A stretch of 48,235 nucleotides of DNA from Nonomuraea endophytica (GCF_014203235.1 NZ_JACHIN010000030.1:1-48235), one strand, 5' to 3'. Shown: positions 7,981 to 15,194, numbered from the stretch's first letter. Notes: generated from the letters alone by a model not told the origin. Made by a program: numbers and translations.

Positions 7981-8657
7981 CGCCTGCTCCCGTCGCGGTC
8001 GGGTGCGTACCTGCTGGGCACGGCCAGGGCGCGGACGCGGGCCGCGGCCGGCGGAACCGTGGAGAAGATCCAGCCCAGACGCTGGTAGAAGGCCGATTCA
8101 CGCTCGGACAGGTCGACCAGCATGGCGTGCATGCAGTCAAAACCGTTGAGCCCGGCCTGCTCCAGCAGGCGCACGGCGGCCCGGTCGATGCCGTACTCAC
8201 CGCGCCGCTGCAGAGCGAGGTCGGCCAGCGCGCCGACGCTCCAGGCCAGGCTCCCCAGCAGCAGCGTCCGGACGCTGCCCGAGGTCAGCGCGATCAGCAG
8301 GCCGGCGATGGTGACCGTGAAGGCCACCATGGTCAGACGGCCGGTCCAGCGCTGCCAGGCGGTGGGCTGCCACTCGTGGCTGACGAGCGCGTAGGCCAGC
8401 GTGCCGGCCGCGATCCGCCCGACCGGGGTGTCGGCATCGCCGTGCAGCAGGTGCTCGCCGACAGTGAGGATCGGGATGGGGCTGTCTTCGTCGGTGCGCT
8501 CGACAGCTACCCCGGACGGCTGATCGGGGTCGGCGACCAGCATGACCGCCGGCAGGCCAGCCGCCTGTGCCAGGTGCTTGGTCAGCGCGGTCAGGGCGGT
8601 GTAGCTGGCGACCAGGTCGTGGTGCACGCCGGGCAGGGACGTGGGTGAGGTAGACAC
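7977..8657 (-). CDS. Membrane protein resembling a degenerate M48 peptidase
   Basis: A 226-residue protein starting at GTG with AGGAG about 8 bases upstream. It has two adjacent membrane segments (LTMVAFTVTIAGLLIALTS; RTLLLGSLAWSVGALADLAL). Around them, GTLAYALVSHEWQP and RRGEYGIDRAAVRLL are placed as the HExxH helix and the E-x3-D helix would be in M48 metalloproteases. The HExxH motif itself is missing, so if the relationship is real the protein is catalytically dead. Function in the element is unknown. Confidence 0.5.
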   Translation of the reverse strand: MSTSPTSLPGVHHDLVASYTALTALTKHLAQAAGLPAVMLVADPDQPSGVAVERTDEDSPIPILTVGEHLLHGDADTPVGRIAAGTLAYALVSHEWQPTAWQRWTGRLTMVAFTVTIAGLLIALTSGSVRTLLLGSLAWSVGALADLALQRRGEYGIDRAAVRLLEQAGLNGFDCMHAMLVDLSERESAFYQRLGWIFSTVPPAAARVRALAVPSRYAPDRDGSRR

Positions 8658-8720
8658 GGAAACGCTCCTTTCGCAGGAATGGCGATATGGCCGGGAGAGG
8701 CCCCTTGGTAGGCGGGCGGA

Positions 8721-9947
8721 TCATGCGATAGCCCCTTCACGCCCGTGGGTGGCGTACGGCCGGAGGTGGTCGGGTAACAGGTCGGATATGGCGGCGGCTC
8801 CTTGGAGGGGGAGGACGCCGTTGCCGAGGGCTTTAAGGCGGGCGTTGCGAAGGCCGGCGGGCCGCATGCCGGTCGGGGCGGGGACATCGCAGACGTGGCC
8901 AGCGGGAAGGCCCATCATCCACTCGACGAAGGGAGCTGCAAGGCGTCCTCGATCGTCAACTGGAGAGGGCGCAGGGCGGCCAAGGATGCGCTCCCAGCGG
9001 TGGACGGCCGGACCGTACTGGCGCCAGAGCTCAGCTCGCTCATCTCCGCGGCCAGGCACAGGCCGTGCTTCCCTGCCTTCTGCGTCGGAGAGCGCTTCGT
9101 CTGCCGGTTCTCCCGAGCGGAGGCTCGCGGGGTCGGCAGCAGCCGGGCCGCATCGAGAAGCGTCATCCCGTAGCCGTCGCTGTACGGCGTGCCGTCGGCC
9201 CGGTAGTTCGCGGTCGTCGCCGGACGGGTCGCCGTGGGCGTCGGCAGCAGCGAGATCGTGTGGCGCAGATTCATCCCGCCCTGCGCCGCGTGCCCCGCAC
9301 CGGTGCCCTCGCTGGTTGTCGGTGTCGGCAGCAGCTCCACCACGTTCGGCAGAGCGTCGTCGTAGCCGCGCCCCTTCGAGTCGCGTGCCCGCGGAGTCGG
9401 CAGGCCAGGCGAGGCAGAACCAGCGCCACCGCTCGTGCGGGGCGCCGACGTCGGCCGCGCGGACACACTCCCACTCCGCATCGAACCCGAGCTCGGCAAG
9501 CGAAGTGAGGACGACATCAAGTCCAGGTCGCCGAGCAACGATGGCCCGCACGTTTTCCAGGACAACGAGCTTGGGTCGTAGCGCACGGATGGCGTCGGCG
9601 ACGGCGTACCAGAGGCCACTGCGGGTTCCTTCCTTGATTCCGGCGCCGCGGCCGGCGTAGCTGAGGTCTTGGCAGGGAAACCCGGCGGTGAGCACGTCGA
9701 TCGGCTCGAGCTGCGTCCAGTCCACAGCGGTGATGTCGCCGTGGTTGGGGACGGCCGGCCAGTGGCGTTCGAGGATGGCGGCGGCGTACTGGTGGCGGTC
9801 GTCGGGGTCGTACTGGCAGTGCCACGCCATGCGGGCGTCGAGGACGTCCATGACGGCCATGTCGAGCCCGCCGTACCCAGAGCACAGCGACCCCGCCCTG
9901 AGCGGAGATAGGCCGGTGGCCGATACGTTGACAGCGGGACCGATCAC
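8721..9947 (-). CDS. DNA (cytosine-5) methyltransferase
   Basis: A 408-residue enzyme that transfers a methyl group from SAM to C5 of cytosine. Visible motifs are I (AGSLCSGYGGLDMA), IV with the catalytic Cys (TAGFPCQDLSYAG), VI (LVVLENVRAI), VIII (GAPHERWRWFCLA) and X (LKALGNGVLPLQ). The variable target-recognition region lies between VIII and X and ends RPAPSPVDDRGRL, then FVEWMMGLPAGHV. I start it at GTG 9945-9947, which overlaps the WhiB stop by 4 bases; upstream in-frame codons lie within whiB. No restriction enzyme is visible nearby, so it is probably an orphan enzyme that protects the element or regulates it. Confidence 0.88.
   Translation of the reverse strand: MIGPAVNVSATGLSPLRAGSLCSGYGGLDMAVMDVLDARMAWHCQYDPDDRHQYAAAILERHWPAVPNHGDITAVDWTQLEPIDVLTAGFPCQDLSYAGRGAGIKEGTRSGLWYAVADAIRALRPKLVVLENVRAIVARRPGLDVVLTSLAELGFDAEWECVRAADVGAPHERWRWFCLAWPADSAGTRLEGARLRRRSAERGGAAADTDNQRGHRCGARGAGRDESAPHDLAAADAHGDPSGDDRELPGRRHAVQRRLRDDASRCGPAAADPASLRSGEPADEALSDAEGREARPVPGRGDERAELWRQYGPAVHRWERILGRPAPSPVDDRGRLAAPFVEWMMGLPAGHVCDVPAPTGMRPAGLRNARLKALGNGVLPLQGAAAISDLLPDHLRPYATHGREGAIA
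8915..9619 (-). CDS. Nested alternate-frame protein of the LPTP-repeat family
   Basis: This 234-residue frame lies wholly within the methyltransferase gene, on the same strand in another frame. It contains DPSSLSWKTCGPSLLGDL, then MSSSLRLPSSGSMRSG, and repeated LPTP blocks (GLPTPRARDSKGRG, LLPTPTTSEGTGAG, LLPTPTATRPATTA, LLPTPRASARENRQTK). From memory, these match proteins often annotated beside cytosine methyltransferases in phages and integrated elements. The match suggests either true dual-frame coding or a widely mis-annotated shadow of the target-recognition region. Translation is unproven; no SD was recognised. Confidence 0.35.
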   Translation of the reverse strand: MASGTPSPTPSVRYDPSSLSWKTCGPSLLGDLDLMSSSLRLPSSGSMRSGSVSARPTSAPRTSGGAGSASPGLPTPRARDSKGRGYDDALPNVVELLPTPTTSEGTGAGHAAQGGMNLRHTISLLPTPTATRPATTANYRADGTPYSDGYGMTLLDAARLLPTPRASARENRQTKRSPTQKAGKHGLCLAAEMSELSSGASTVRPSTAGSASLAALRPLQLTIEDALQLPSSSG

Positions 9948-10300
9948 GCCGCCGTCCGTTTGAGCGCTCTGCGGGACTTCTCCGCAGAGCTGCGGCAGAT
10001 GGCGCTGCAGTACACGCGGCGGGGGTCCGGGTCGAGAACCGGACTCGAACAGTGCCCGCACCGGTGCGGGAGATACTTGATCTCGCGCCGCTTGCGCTCC
10101 GAGACTCCACCCCGGATCCCGTACCGCTCACGCTGGACGAGCGCATCGGTCAGGCACTCGAACCGGACCGGGCAGGCCGCGCACACCCCTTTGGCCGCGG
10201 CGGCGCTGGCGTGGTCGCCCTGGTCGGGGAAGAACAGTTCGGGGTCGACTTCCTGGCACAGCGCCAGGTCCTGCCACACCTGGTCGAGGTCGGTGTTCAT
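9944..10300 (-). CDS. WhiB-family regulator with extra C-terminal zinc finger
   Basis: A 118-residue protein with the WhiB [4Fe-4S] ligands: C15 (ALCQEVDP), the C-A-A-C pair in GVCAACPVRFEC, and the last Cys of that segment. The helical turn is GIRGGVSERKRR, a variant of the usual G[IV]WGG, followed by the basic DNA-contacting tail. An additional CGHCSSPV ... YCSAIC zinc-finger-like unit extends the C-terminus. WhiB proteins act with the sigma-A RNA polymerase holoenzyme; this copy probably controls element functions. It overlaps the genes on both sides by 4 bases. Confidence 0.85.
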   Translation of the reverse strand: MNTDLDQVWQDLALCQEVDPELFFPDQGDHASAAAAKGVCAACPVRFECLTDALVQRERYGIRGGVSERKRREIKYLPHRCGHCSSPVLDPDPRRVYCSAICRSSAEKSRRALKRTAA

Positions 10301-10614
10301 GAGGTCTCCTGCAGGTGGTTCGGGTTGGCGTCATCGGCGGTGTCGCTGATGTTGTTGGGGGCGGGGAAGCGCACGTGGGTGTTCAGCACGCAGCGCGCGA
10401 TGCGGGCGGCCAGGCTCGGCGGGCGGCCGGAAAGCGTGCCGTACCGGTCCTCGTGCCGGATGCCGATCGGGACGGCAACCATGACGACGGCCAGGGCGAC
10501 GGCGGCAACGGCGCCGAGCACGATGACAACGCGCCAGCCCATGACCAGGTAGCCAGCGATGACGGGAGTGATACCGGGCATGGCCAGCCCGGCAAGGCGC
10601 AGGAATGTACGCAT
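10297..10614 (-). CDS. Small membrane protein (105 aa)
   Basis: The N-terminus contains two hydrophobic helices (FLRLAGLAMPGITPVIAGYL; VVIVLGAVAAVALAVVMVAV) and is followed by a polar tail of about 50 residues. GGAG lies 7 bases before the ATG (GGAGCTTCGTC-ATG), nearly the same start context as the gene at 1460-1723. It overlaps the WhiB gene by 4 bases. Function is unknown. Confidence 0.6.
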   Translation of the reverse strand: MRTFLRLAGLAMPGITPVIAGYLVMGWRVVIVLGAVAAVALAVVMVAVPIGIRHEDRYGTLSGRPPSLAARIARCVLNTHVRFPAPNNISDTADDANPNHLQETS

Positions 10615-10691
10615 GACGAAGCTCCGATCAACACGGAAGAAGGCGCACGCCAGGCCGGGCGTGCATGCGGGAGTGCGGGAGATTGCCGAAG

Positions 10692-10716
10692 TGCCCCGGC
10701 AGGGAGTCGAACCCCG
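10692..10716 (-). other. tRNA-like T-arm plus 3' acceptor strand
   Basis: Read on the minus strand, 10716-10700 forms a 5-bp T-stem around TTCGACT. It is followed by CCGGGGC and A (10699-10692), as at the 3' end of a tRNA. No matching 5' acceptor strand or proper anticodon arm is present upstream. It may be a tRNA fragment left by integration, or a coincidence. Confidence 0.35.
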
Positions 10717-10770
10717 CCTTTGACCATCGGGGCGGTAGAAAGACGATCAGCGGAGCGGGACGCTCATCGG

Positions 10771-11001
10771 TCAGCGCTCGGCGCTTCGTGCCAGCGCATC
10801 GCGCGCCTCATCGGTCAGCAGCCACCGGCCCTCAATGGCCTCCTTGGCGTAGGCCATCAACACCATGGCGTCCCGTCTGCCCTGCGCCTGCTCAGATGTC
10901 GGACCCTGGCCATCAGGCCAGTCGGAGTTGAGCCAATCCCGTGCATCGGACAGGCAGGAACGAGCTTGCCGGGCGTACTCGCAGTACGGCTGAAGTTTCA
11001 C
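10771..11001 (-). CDS. Small hypothetical protein (76 aa)
   Basis: A charged, helical product (MKLQPYCEYARQARSCLSDA at the start, LLTDEARDALARSAER at the end). No family recognised. It ends the promoter-proximal block of the operon and lies 3 bases downstream of the stop of the 11,005 gene. Confidence 0.5.
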   Translation of the reverse strand: MKLQPYCEYARQARSCLSDARDWLNSDWPDGQGPTSEQAQGRRDAMVLMAYAKEAIEGRWLLTDEARDALARSAER

Positions 11002-11004
11002 CGG

Positions 11005-11514
11005 TCAGTCCTCCCGTTCGTCATGCCAGGCGGCCAGCTCGCGCCCGTGACGTTCGCAGGCGGTGGCGTGGCCGCGTTCGCAGTCGTCGGGGTGGCCGTT
11101 GTACGGGCCGTAGTCGAGGATCAGCTGCCCGCATGCCAGGTCGGGGCAGCGCCAGGTGAAACTTGGATCGCCGTAACCGGCCTCGGTCAAGTACTCGAAC
11201 GCGGCCTCGCTGAGCGCGCGATGGTCGTCATCGGGCAGTTCCAGGGCTTGGCCGATCTCGTGCCAGGTGTGGCCGGCCTCACGAGCGTGCCGCGCCTGGC
11301 GGCCGATCTCAGCCCTGGCCAGCGCTGCCAGCAGCTTGGCAGCCCACAATCCGGGCAGCGGATCGGCGACCCGGTCGTGAGACAAGGCGCCCGGGAAGAT
11401 CGGCCGCGTAGCGATGGCCTGCTGGCCATAGGTCTCGGCCATCAGGTCGACAACTGCGGCTTCTATCCGGTGGCGCGCCTTGCTACGGGCTTCGGCCGGG
11501 TCGTGCGGGGTCAT
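11005..11514 (-). CDS. Hypothetical protein with C-terminal Cys/His cluster
   Basis: A 169-residue protein started at ATG 11512-11514, which overlaps the upstream stop by 4 bases. The body is helical (GRQARHAREAGHTWHEIGQA, a possible HTH-like segment). The C-terminal 45 residues carry WRCPDLACGQ, DDCERGH and ACERHGRELA, four Cys and two His that could bind zinc. Such proteins are common in the regulatory block of AICEs. Function is unknown. Confidence 0.55.
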   Translation of the reverse strand: MTPHDPAEARSKARHRIEAAVVDLMAETYGQQAIATRPIFPGALSHDRVADPLPGLWAAKLLAALARAEIGRQARHAREAGHTWHEIGQALELPDDDHRALSEAAFEYLTEAGYGDPSFTWRCPDLACGQLILDYGPYNGHPDDCERGHATACERHGRELAAWHDERED

Positions 11515-12020
11515 GTGCCCACCTCCATGCGGACGAGCCGGACTCCGGTCTGGCTGCTGTCGGCGGGGTGGGCGCAGCGCGGGCACAGCCGGGACTCCGG
11601 CGGCTGCACGTCGATACCTGCGGTGAGCATCGCGTGGCCGCAGCCCCGGCAGCTCCAGCCGACACCCGGCGGGCACACGACGTCGGGGAGGGAACCGTCA
11701 AGCAGGGCTCGGGTGGCCGCGGCGTCGGCCAGCACGCGCGCCGCGGTGACACCGTCGGCCGGCAGCTGACCGTGGCGTTCCAACTCCCACCGCACGAACG
11801 TCAGCGGAGCGGCCTCCCCGCAACCATCAGCGGCGATGGTGGCGCGAGCGGCAGCCAGCAGGGCAATGTAGTCGGCGCGCGTCAGGCTCTCCCGCACGCG
11901 GCTACTGGCCACCTCGGCCAGCAGTTCGTCAACGATGCCGGCCAGTTCGGCGGCCTCGTGGACCAGAAGCGCGGCCTGGGCGTGCTCGCGCAGACCGTCG
12001 AAGCGGGCGCGGCTCATCAT
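11511..12020 (-). CDS. Hypothetical protein with C-terminal zinc ribbon
   Basis: A 169-residue protein started at the ATG pair at 12,015-12,020, which overlaps the previous stop. The N-terminal 110 residues are helical; the C-terminus has WSCRGCGHAML and SRLCPRCAHP, a clear CxxC...CxxC zinc ribbon. No catalytic motif is visible. It is coupled to both neighbours by 4-base overlaps. Confidence 0.55.
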   Translation of the reverse strand: MMSRARFDGLREHAQAALLVHEAAELAGIVDELLAEVASSRVRESLTRADYIALLAAARATIAADGCGEAAPLTFVRWELERHGQLPADGVTAARVLADAAATRALLDGSLPDVVCPPGVGWSCRGCGHAMLTAGIDVQPPESRLCPRCAHPADSSQTGVRLVRMEVGT

Positions 12021-12274
12021 GACGGACTGCCCGCGCGCCGCTGGCTGCGCAGCTCGTTCAGGACCTGGTCGAGCGTGCCGGCGATGCGCTCCAGCGCGTC
12101 GACCTGGGCCAGCCGCGCGGCCAGCTCGGCAACGCGCATCCGGGTGTCGAACTGCGCCTGGTCGACGGCTGTAGCGAGGTCCGGGTCGTAGCCGAGTGCC
12201 TCGTTCAGCTCCCACTCGGCCCAGCCCCGATGCGTCTCGACGGTCGAGGAGTCCGTGTCATGGCTGTCGGTCAT
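12017..12274 (-). CDS. Hypothetical coiled-coil-like protein (85 aa)
   Basis: It starts MTDSHDTDSSTVETHRGW after GAGAGGGG. The C-terminal half (VAELAARLAQVDALERIAG, TLDQVLNELRSQRR) has heptad-like leucines and could oligomerise. No known domain was recognised. It follows the hairpin at 12,306-12,342. Confidence 0.5.
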   Translation of the reverse strand: MTDSHDTDSSTVETHRGWAEWELNEALGYDPDLATAVDQAQFDTRMRVAELAARLAQVDALERIAGTLDQVLNELRSQRRAGSPS

Positions 12275-12305
12275 TGGTTGCCCCTCTCTGCTTGGGCATG
12301 AGTAG

Positions 12306-12342
12306 GCGCCCGGCCACATCCGCGTGGAGTCCGACCGGGCGC
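12306..12342. terminator. Intercistronic hairpin
   Basis: GCGCCCGG and CCGGGCGC form an 8-bp perfect outer stem, with an inner CCAC/GTGG pair. It sits between the stop at 12,359 and the start at 12,274, and shares the GCGCCCGGCC core with the hairpin at 12,668. Confidence 0.55.
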
Positions 12343-12358
12343 TCAGGGTGGGATTGGA

Positions 12359-12634
12359 TTAGGCGGCGGCGCGCTGCCGCAGGCCAGCGAGGAGGTCGTG
12401 CAGGCTGGCGGGGTTCACCAGCACGTCGCGCGCTTTTGCGCCTGTGCTGGGGCCGACGACACCACGACGTTCTAACTCGTCCATGAACAACTCGGCCCCA
12501 GCGAGGGGGATGCGGAGCTTGCGGGCGAGCATCCGTGTGGAGCCGTACTGAGCGACGACCACCAGCTCAGCAGCGATCAGCAGCAGCTCATACTCCTGGC
12601 CCGAGCATCGGGCGCGAGCGTCATTGACTGGCAC
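12359..12634 (-). CDS. Stand-alone FtsK gamma-domain (winged-helix) protein
   Basis: A 91-residue protein. From about residue 15 it reads ELLLIAAELVVVAQYGSTRM, then LARKLRIPLAGAELFMDELE and RRGVVGPSTGAKARDVLV. This is the FtsK/SpoIIIE gamma winged helix, with the family-typical MDELE...G(I/V)VGP..G.K.R.VL(V). The gamma domain reads DNA polarity signals; here it is detached from any motor. I chose GTG 12632-12634 because AGGAG lies 7 bases before it; an in-frame ATG at 12,661 would add nine residues. It could bind the transfer site or operators and modulate the translocase at 1879-4008. Confidence 0.75.
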   Translation of the reverse strand: MPVNDARARCSGQEYELLLIAAELVVVAQYGSTRMLARKLRIPLAGAELFMDELERRGVVGPSTGAKARDVLVNPASLHDLLAGLRQRAAA

Positions 12635-12667
12635 CGGGAGACTCCTCGGGTGTGAGGGCATAAGAAA

Positions 12668-12705
12668 GCGCCCGGCCGGACCTGGTAAAGGGTCCGATCG
12701 GGCGC
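12668..12705. terminator. Intercistronic hairpin
   Basis: GCGCCCG pairs with CGGGCGC, with an inner CGGACC/GGTCCG stem around TGGTAAAG. It sits between the stop at 12,726 and the start at 12,634. It is a sequence relative of the hairpin at 12,306. Confidence 0.6.
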
Positions 12706-12725
12706 CGGGACGGGGTGCCGACCTG

Positions 12726-13055
12726 TCAGGCGGCAGCAATGCGGTGGAGCGGCTCGGGCGTCGGCGGGGCAGGCTTGCGGTGCGTCCGGCTCCCGCGGCG
12801 GGTCGCGGCCTGCCGGACGGCTACGACCATGGCGCTCCGCCATTCCACGGACGTCAAATCGACCACCAGGCGAGTACCACTGCCGGGACAGCGGGTCACG
12901 CCGTCATCAGCGCGATGCGGCCAGATCATGCCGCGACGGATCACGCGCCAGGTCCTGCAATCGGGGCAGACCATGGTCAGCCGTTCCCCGGGGTGCAGGT
13001 TGAGATCGTTCGGCGGCAGAGTGCTCGCCAGGATGGATCGACCGTTCGAGCGCAC
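12726..13055 (-). CDS. Small zinc-ribbon protein (109 aa)
   Basis: I start it at GTG 13053-13055, because GAGGAG lies 7 bases upstream. In-frame ATGs at 13,070 and 13,076 have no SD. The centre reads HPGERLTMVCPDCRTWRVIR, then MIWPHRADDGVTRCPGSG, which gives Cys/His residues suited to zinc. The tail is basic and Pro-rich. Similar short proteins often open the AICE regulatory operon. It is the most promoter-proximal leftward gene. Confidence 0.6.
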   Translation of the reverse strand: MRSNGRSILASTLPPNDLNLHPGERLTMVCPDCRTWRVIRRGMIWPHRADDGVTRCPGSGTRLVVDLTSVEWRSAMVVAVRQAATRRGSRTHRKPAPPTPEPLHRIAAA

Positions 13056-13328
13056 GGGGCGTCTCCTCATGAACACGGGCTGGGGGCTTGCGTTCTCCGC
13101 CCGCCACGAACCCGCCCTACCGAAGCTGCCGGGTTCGTGCCGGACAGGCAGCGCAAGCGCTGCACGTACTGCCAGCCGTACCGGCCTGCGACCGAGGGAC
13201 CTCGTTGTTCGTCACCTTGATCGCCTGCCCAGCTAGCCACTCTGAAGTTCTCAAGATCTGTAGGCCTCAGGGAGTAGCAACCCACCGGGGTCTATGGCGT
13301 TCAGTGGCGTGCACTGACATGCGCTAGC

Positions 13329-13381
13329 GTATACGCAGCTGTGTATACACACAAGTCTTGCGTATACAGTGATGCGTATAC
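13329..13381. promoter_or_regulatory. Four GTATAC palindromes: probable GntR operators and promoter
   Basis: GTATAC occurs at 13329-13334, 13343-13348, 13362-13367 and 13376-13381. The starts are spaced 14, 19 and 14 bp, giving two pairs. They lie 44 bp upstream of the GntR gene, in the divergent gap before the leftward operon. Autoregulation by the GntR protein is the obvious inference. Confidence 0.7.
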
Positions 13382-13424
13382 ACTGACTACGTCGCAGAAG
13401 ACGTCCAGGAAGGAGTGATCGCCA

Positions 13425-14090
13425 GTGGCAGAGCCGGCCTACGTTCGCATCGCAGGGGAGTACGCCCGACGGATCCGAGCCGGAGAGCTTCCGTCAGGCA
13501 TACAGCTGCCGAGCTACGCCGAGATCGCCCAGCAGAGCGGCGTCTCGGACATCGTGGTTCGGCAGGCCATCCAATTGCTTCAACGCCAAGGACTCGTCCG
13601 GTCCGTCCCGCGTCGTGGCATCTTCGTCGCCAGCAGGCCCAACCTCGTTCGAGTCTCGCCCGAGCGCCAGATGGAGACGGCCGAGCGCTCATTCGAGCAC
13701 GAGTCCGACCGTGACGTCGCGGTGGAGCGCGACACAGCACAGATCGCCGCAACCGACGAACTTGCCGAAGCATTCGATCTATCGGCGGGCGAGGAGGTCA
13801 TGCACGTCATTACTCGAGCCAGCGAAGACGGTCGGCCTATCTCGATCTCGGATACCTATCATCCGTTGGATATCGCAGACATATCAGAAGCCGTCTACCT
13901 GGAGGAGACGCTGTCTGATCAACTGCCGACGCAGGCGCACGCCAACTGGTTGGGCACAGCACCAGGCGATCTTGTCCAGACGGTCCACCAGCGGTTCCTT
14001 GCCGATGATGGACGACCCGTGATGATTTCGGATATTTCGTACCCGCGCGACCGGTACGACGCGTTCGTGTTCCGCATGCGCCTCAAGTAG
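13425..14090 (+). CDS. GntR-family regulator (HutC/UTRA type, KorSA-like)
   Basis: A 221-residue protein. The N-terminal winged HTH (YVRIAGEYARRIRAGELPSG, LPSYAEIAQQSGVSDIVVRQ, AIQLLQRQGLVRSVPRRGIF) is followed by a UTRA-like effector domain (DLSAGEEVMHVITRASEDG; RPISISDTYHPLD; GDLVQTVHQRFLADDGRPVM). Start GTG at 13,425 has AGGAAGGAG 9 bases upstream. In AICEs such regulators (KorSA of pSAM2) repress transfer and replication genes. The divergent position and the palindromes directly upstream fit that role. The ligand is unknown. Confidence 0.88.
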   Translation: MAEPAYVRIAGEYARRIRAGELPSGIQLPSYAEIAQQSGVSDIVVRQAIQLLQRQGLVRSVPRRGIFVASRPNLVRVSPERQMETAERSFEHESDRDVAVERDTAQIAATDELAEAFDLSAGEEVMHVITRASEDGRPISISDTYHPLDIADISEAVYLEETLSDQLPTQAHANWLGTAPGDLVQTVHQRFLADDGRPVMISDISYPRDRYDAFVFRMRLK

Positions 14091-14093
14091 CCC

Positions 14094-14136
14094 AAAGAAA
14101 GGGGGGTATCGATTTGATCGATACCCCCCTTTCTTT
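14094..14136. terminator. Bidirectional terminator
   Basis: A perfect 20-bp inverted repeat (AAAGAAAGGGGGGTATCGAT and its complement) encloses a 3-base loop. Runs of T close it on both strands. It separates the convergent GntR and methyltransferase-like genes. Confidence 0.92.
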
Positions 14137-14141
14137 GTCAT

Positions 14142-14975
14142 CTACCTTCTAACCCAGCACTGGGCACTGTCTTTTGCTGTCCACCATGAAACAAATTGTG
14201 GCTCGACGGAGTCGAGCCTCCATCGCTCCGAGAGTGTGTCAAAGAAGACATCGTCTCCAGTTGCGCCCCCCTTTGGCTCTCCAATATAGATGAGTCGCTC
14301 ACCTCCCGATGCCTCGAACGACAGCAATGCTTCAGATGCCATCGTGTTGCCCCATCCAGGAGGCCAGCAGAGGAATAGTACGTAACTCTTAGATCGGGAA
14401 CGTGTCGCGAGCTCTTCAAGGGGGCCCACTGGATGCCAAACATCAACCTGGCCGGCCGCTCCGAGGAATGAGACGTTCTTGACCTTGTCGGGCGGCTCCA
14501 GGTCGTATGCCTCGACGGCTATCCCAGCATGGGACAACTGTGCAGCCCAATATCCCCGACCAGCTCCCAATTCCACGATTGGGAGATCAGCGCTGAGGCT
14601 CGATATCCATTCGATGGTCGTTGGAGAAGGTATGGCATATGAGTAAGCCGCCTGCAGGATCGTCTGCGCAAATGCGAGTCGCGCGCTCCCACCCTCCCGG
14701 CCCCCATTTATGACCTGGCACCCCTTGTGCTCGAACACAAGAGGTTCGACGATGTCCCAGTACGGGTTCGGGCTAACCGTGCTTCCACCCGTCATATAGT
14801 GGACGAACCGTAGGCCAAAAGCCGCTTCTACCTGATCGTCGCCCGTTCCTGATAGCCCTTCTGCCATATCTAGATACTCAGCTACTCTGGGATACTCGGC
14901 CTGAAGACGTTGCTCATCCTTCAGCAGAACCGTGAGTTCATCCCATCTCTGCGCGGTCATGGTCATCTTGGCCAT
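14142..14975 (-). CDS. Class I SAM-dependent methyltransferase-like protein
   Basis: A 277-residue protein if started at the ATG of MAKMTMTAQRWDELTV; alternative ATGs exist and no clear SD was seen. PIVELGAGRGYWAAQLSHAG is motif I of a Rossmann methyltransferase, followed by the acidic AVEAYDLEPP. YVLFLCWPPGWGNTMASEAL sits where a motif IV (PP) would be, then ERLIYIGEPKGGATGDDVFF. Related proteins of unknown substrate are scattered in actinomycetes. Base composition is less GC-rich than its neighbours. Lying between the element regulator and CRISPR array 1, it is probably accessory cargo. Confidence 0.7.
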   Translation of the reverse strand: MAKMTMTAQRWDELTVLLKDEQRLQAEYPRVAEYLDMAEGLSGTGDDQVEAAFGLRFVHYMTGGSTVSPNPYWDIVEPLVFEHKGCQVINGGREGGSARLAFAQTILQAAYSYAIPSPTTIEWISSLSADLPIVELGAGRGYWAAQLSHAGIAVEAYDLEPPDKVKNVSFLGAAGQVDVWHPVGPLEELATRSRSKSYVLFLCWPPGWGNTMASEALLSFEASGGERLIYIGEPKGGATGDDVFFDTLSERWRLDSVEPQFVSWWTAKDSAQCWVRR

Positions 14976-15014
14976 GCAACTAAGCATCTCGCGTCGAGTC
15001 TGCCTCTGCCACAC

Positions 15015-15194
15015 TTTGCGCGGACCTTTGCCGTCAGGCCTGTGAGGTTGACCAGTGCATCCCCATCTGGAGGCCAGGTGGATGAGCTGGGTGTCACGCT
15101 CTTCAAGTAGCCCTCTGGGGCTAGTCCGACCGAACTCGCCGCCGCAATGAGGCCTCCATCCTGTAGCCCGAGGAGAGCTTTACGGGCGCGCGTC
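15015..15194. other. Gap between methyltransferase-like gene and array 1
   Basis: No gene can be supported. A minus-strand open stretch (ALLGLQDGGLIAAASSVGLA, then PEGYLKSV) looks protein-like but has no start, because it continues into the CRISPR array. It may be the tail of a gene replaced by the array. Confidence 0.3.

Noticed and set aside
1..14140. Integrase, excisionase or replication initiator of the element
   Set aside because: Looked for RxxR/HxR/Y integrase motifs and RepSA-like proteins; none seen in the window, so they are predicted to lie to the left.
15015..15194. Minus-strand coding remnant beside array 1
   Set aside because: Protein-like composition but no start, no end-to-end frame and no family I can name.
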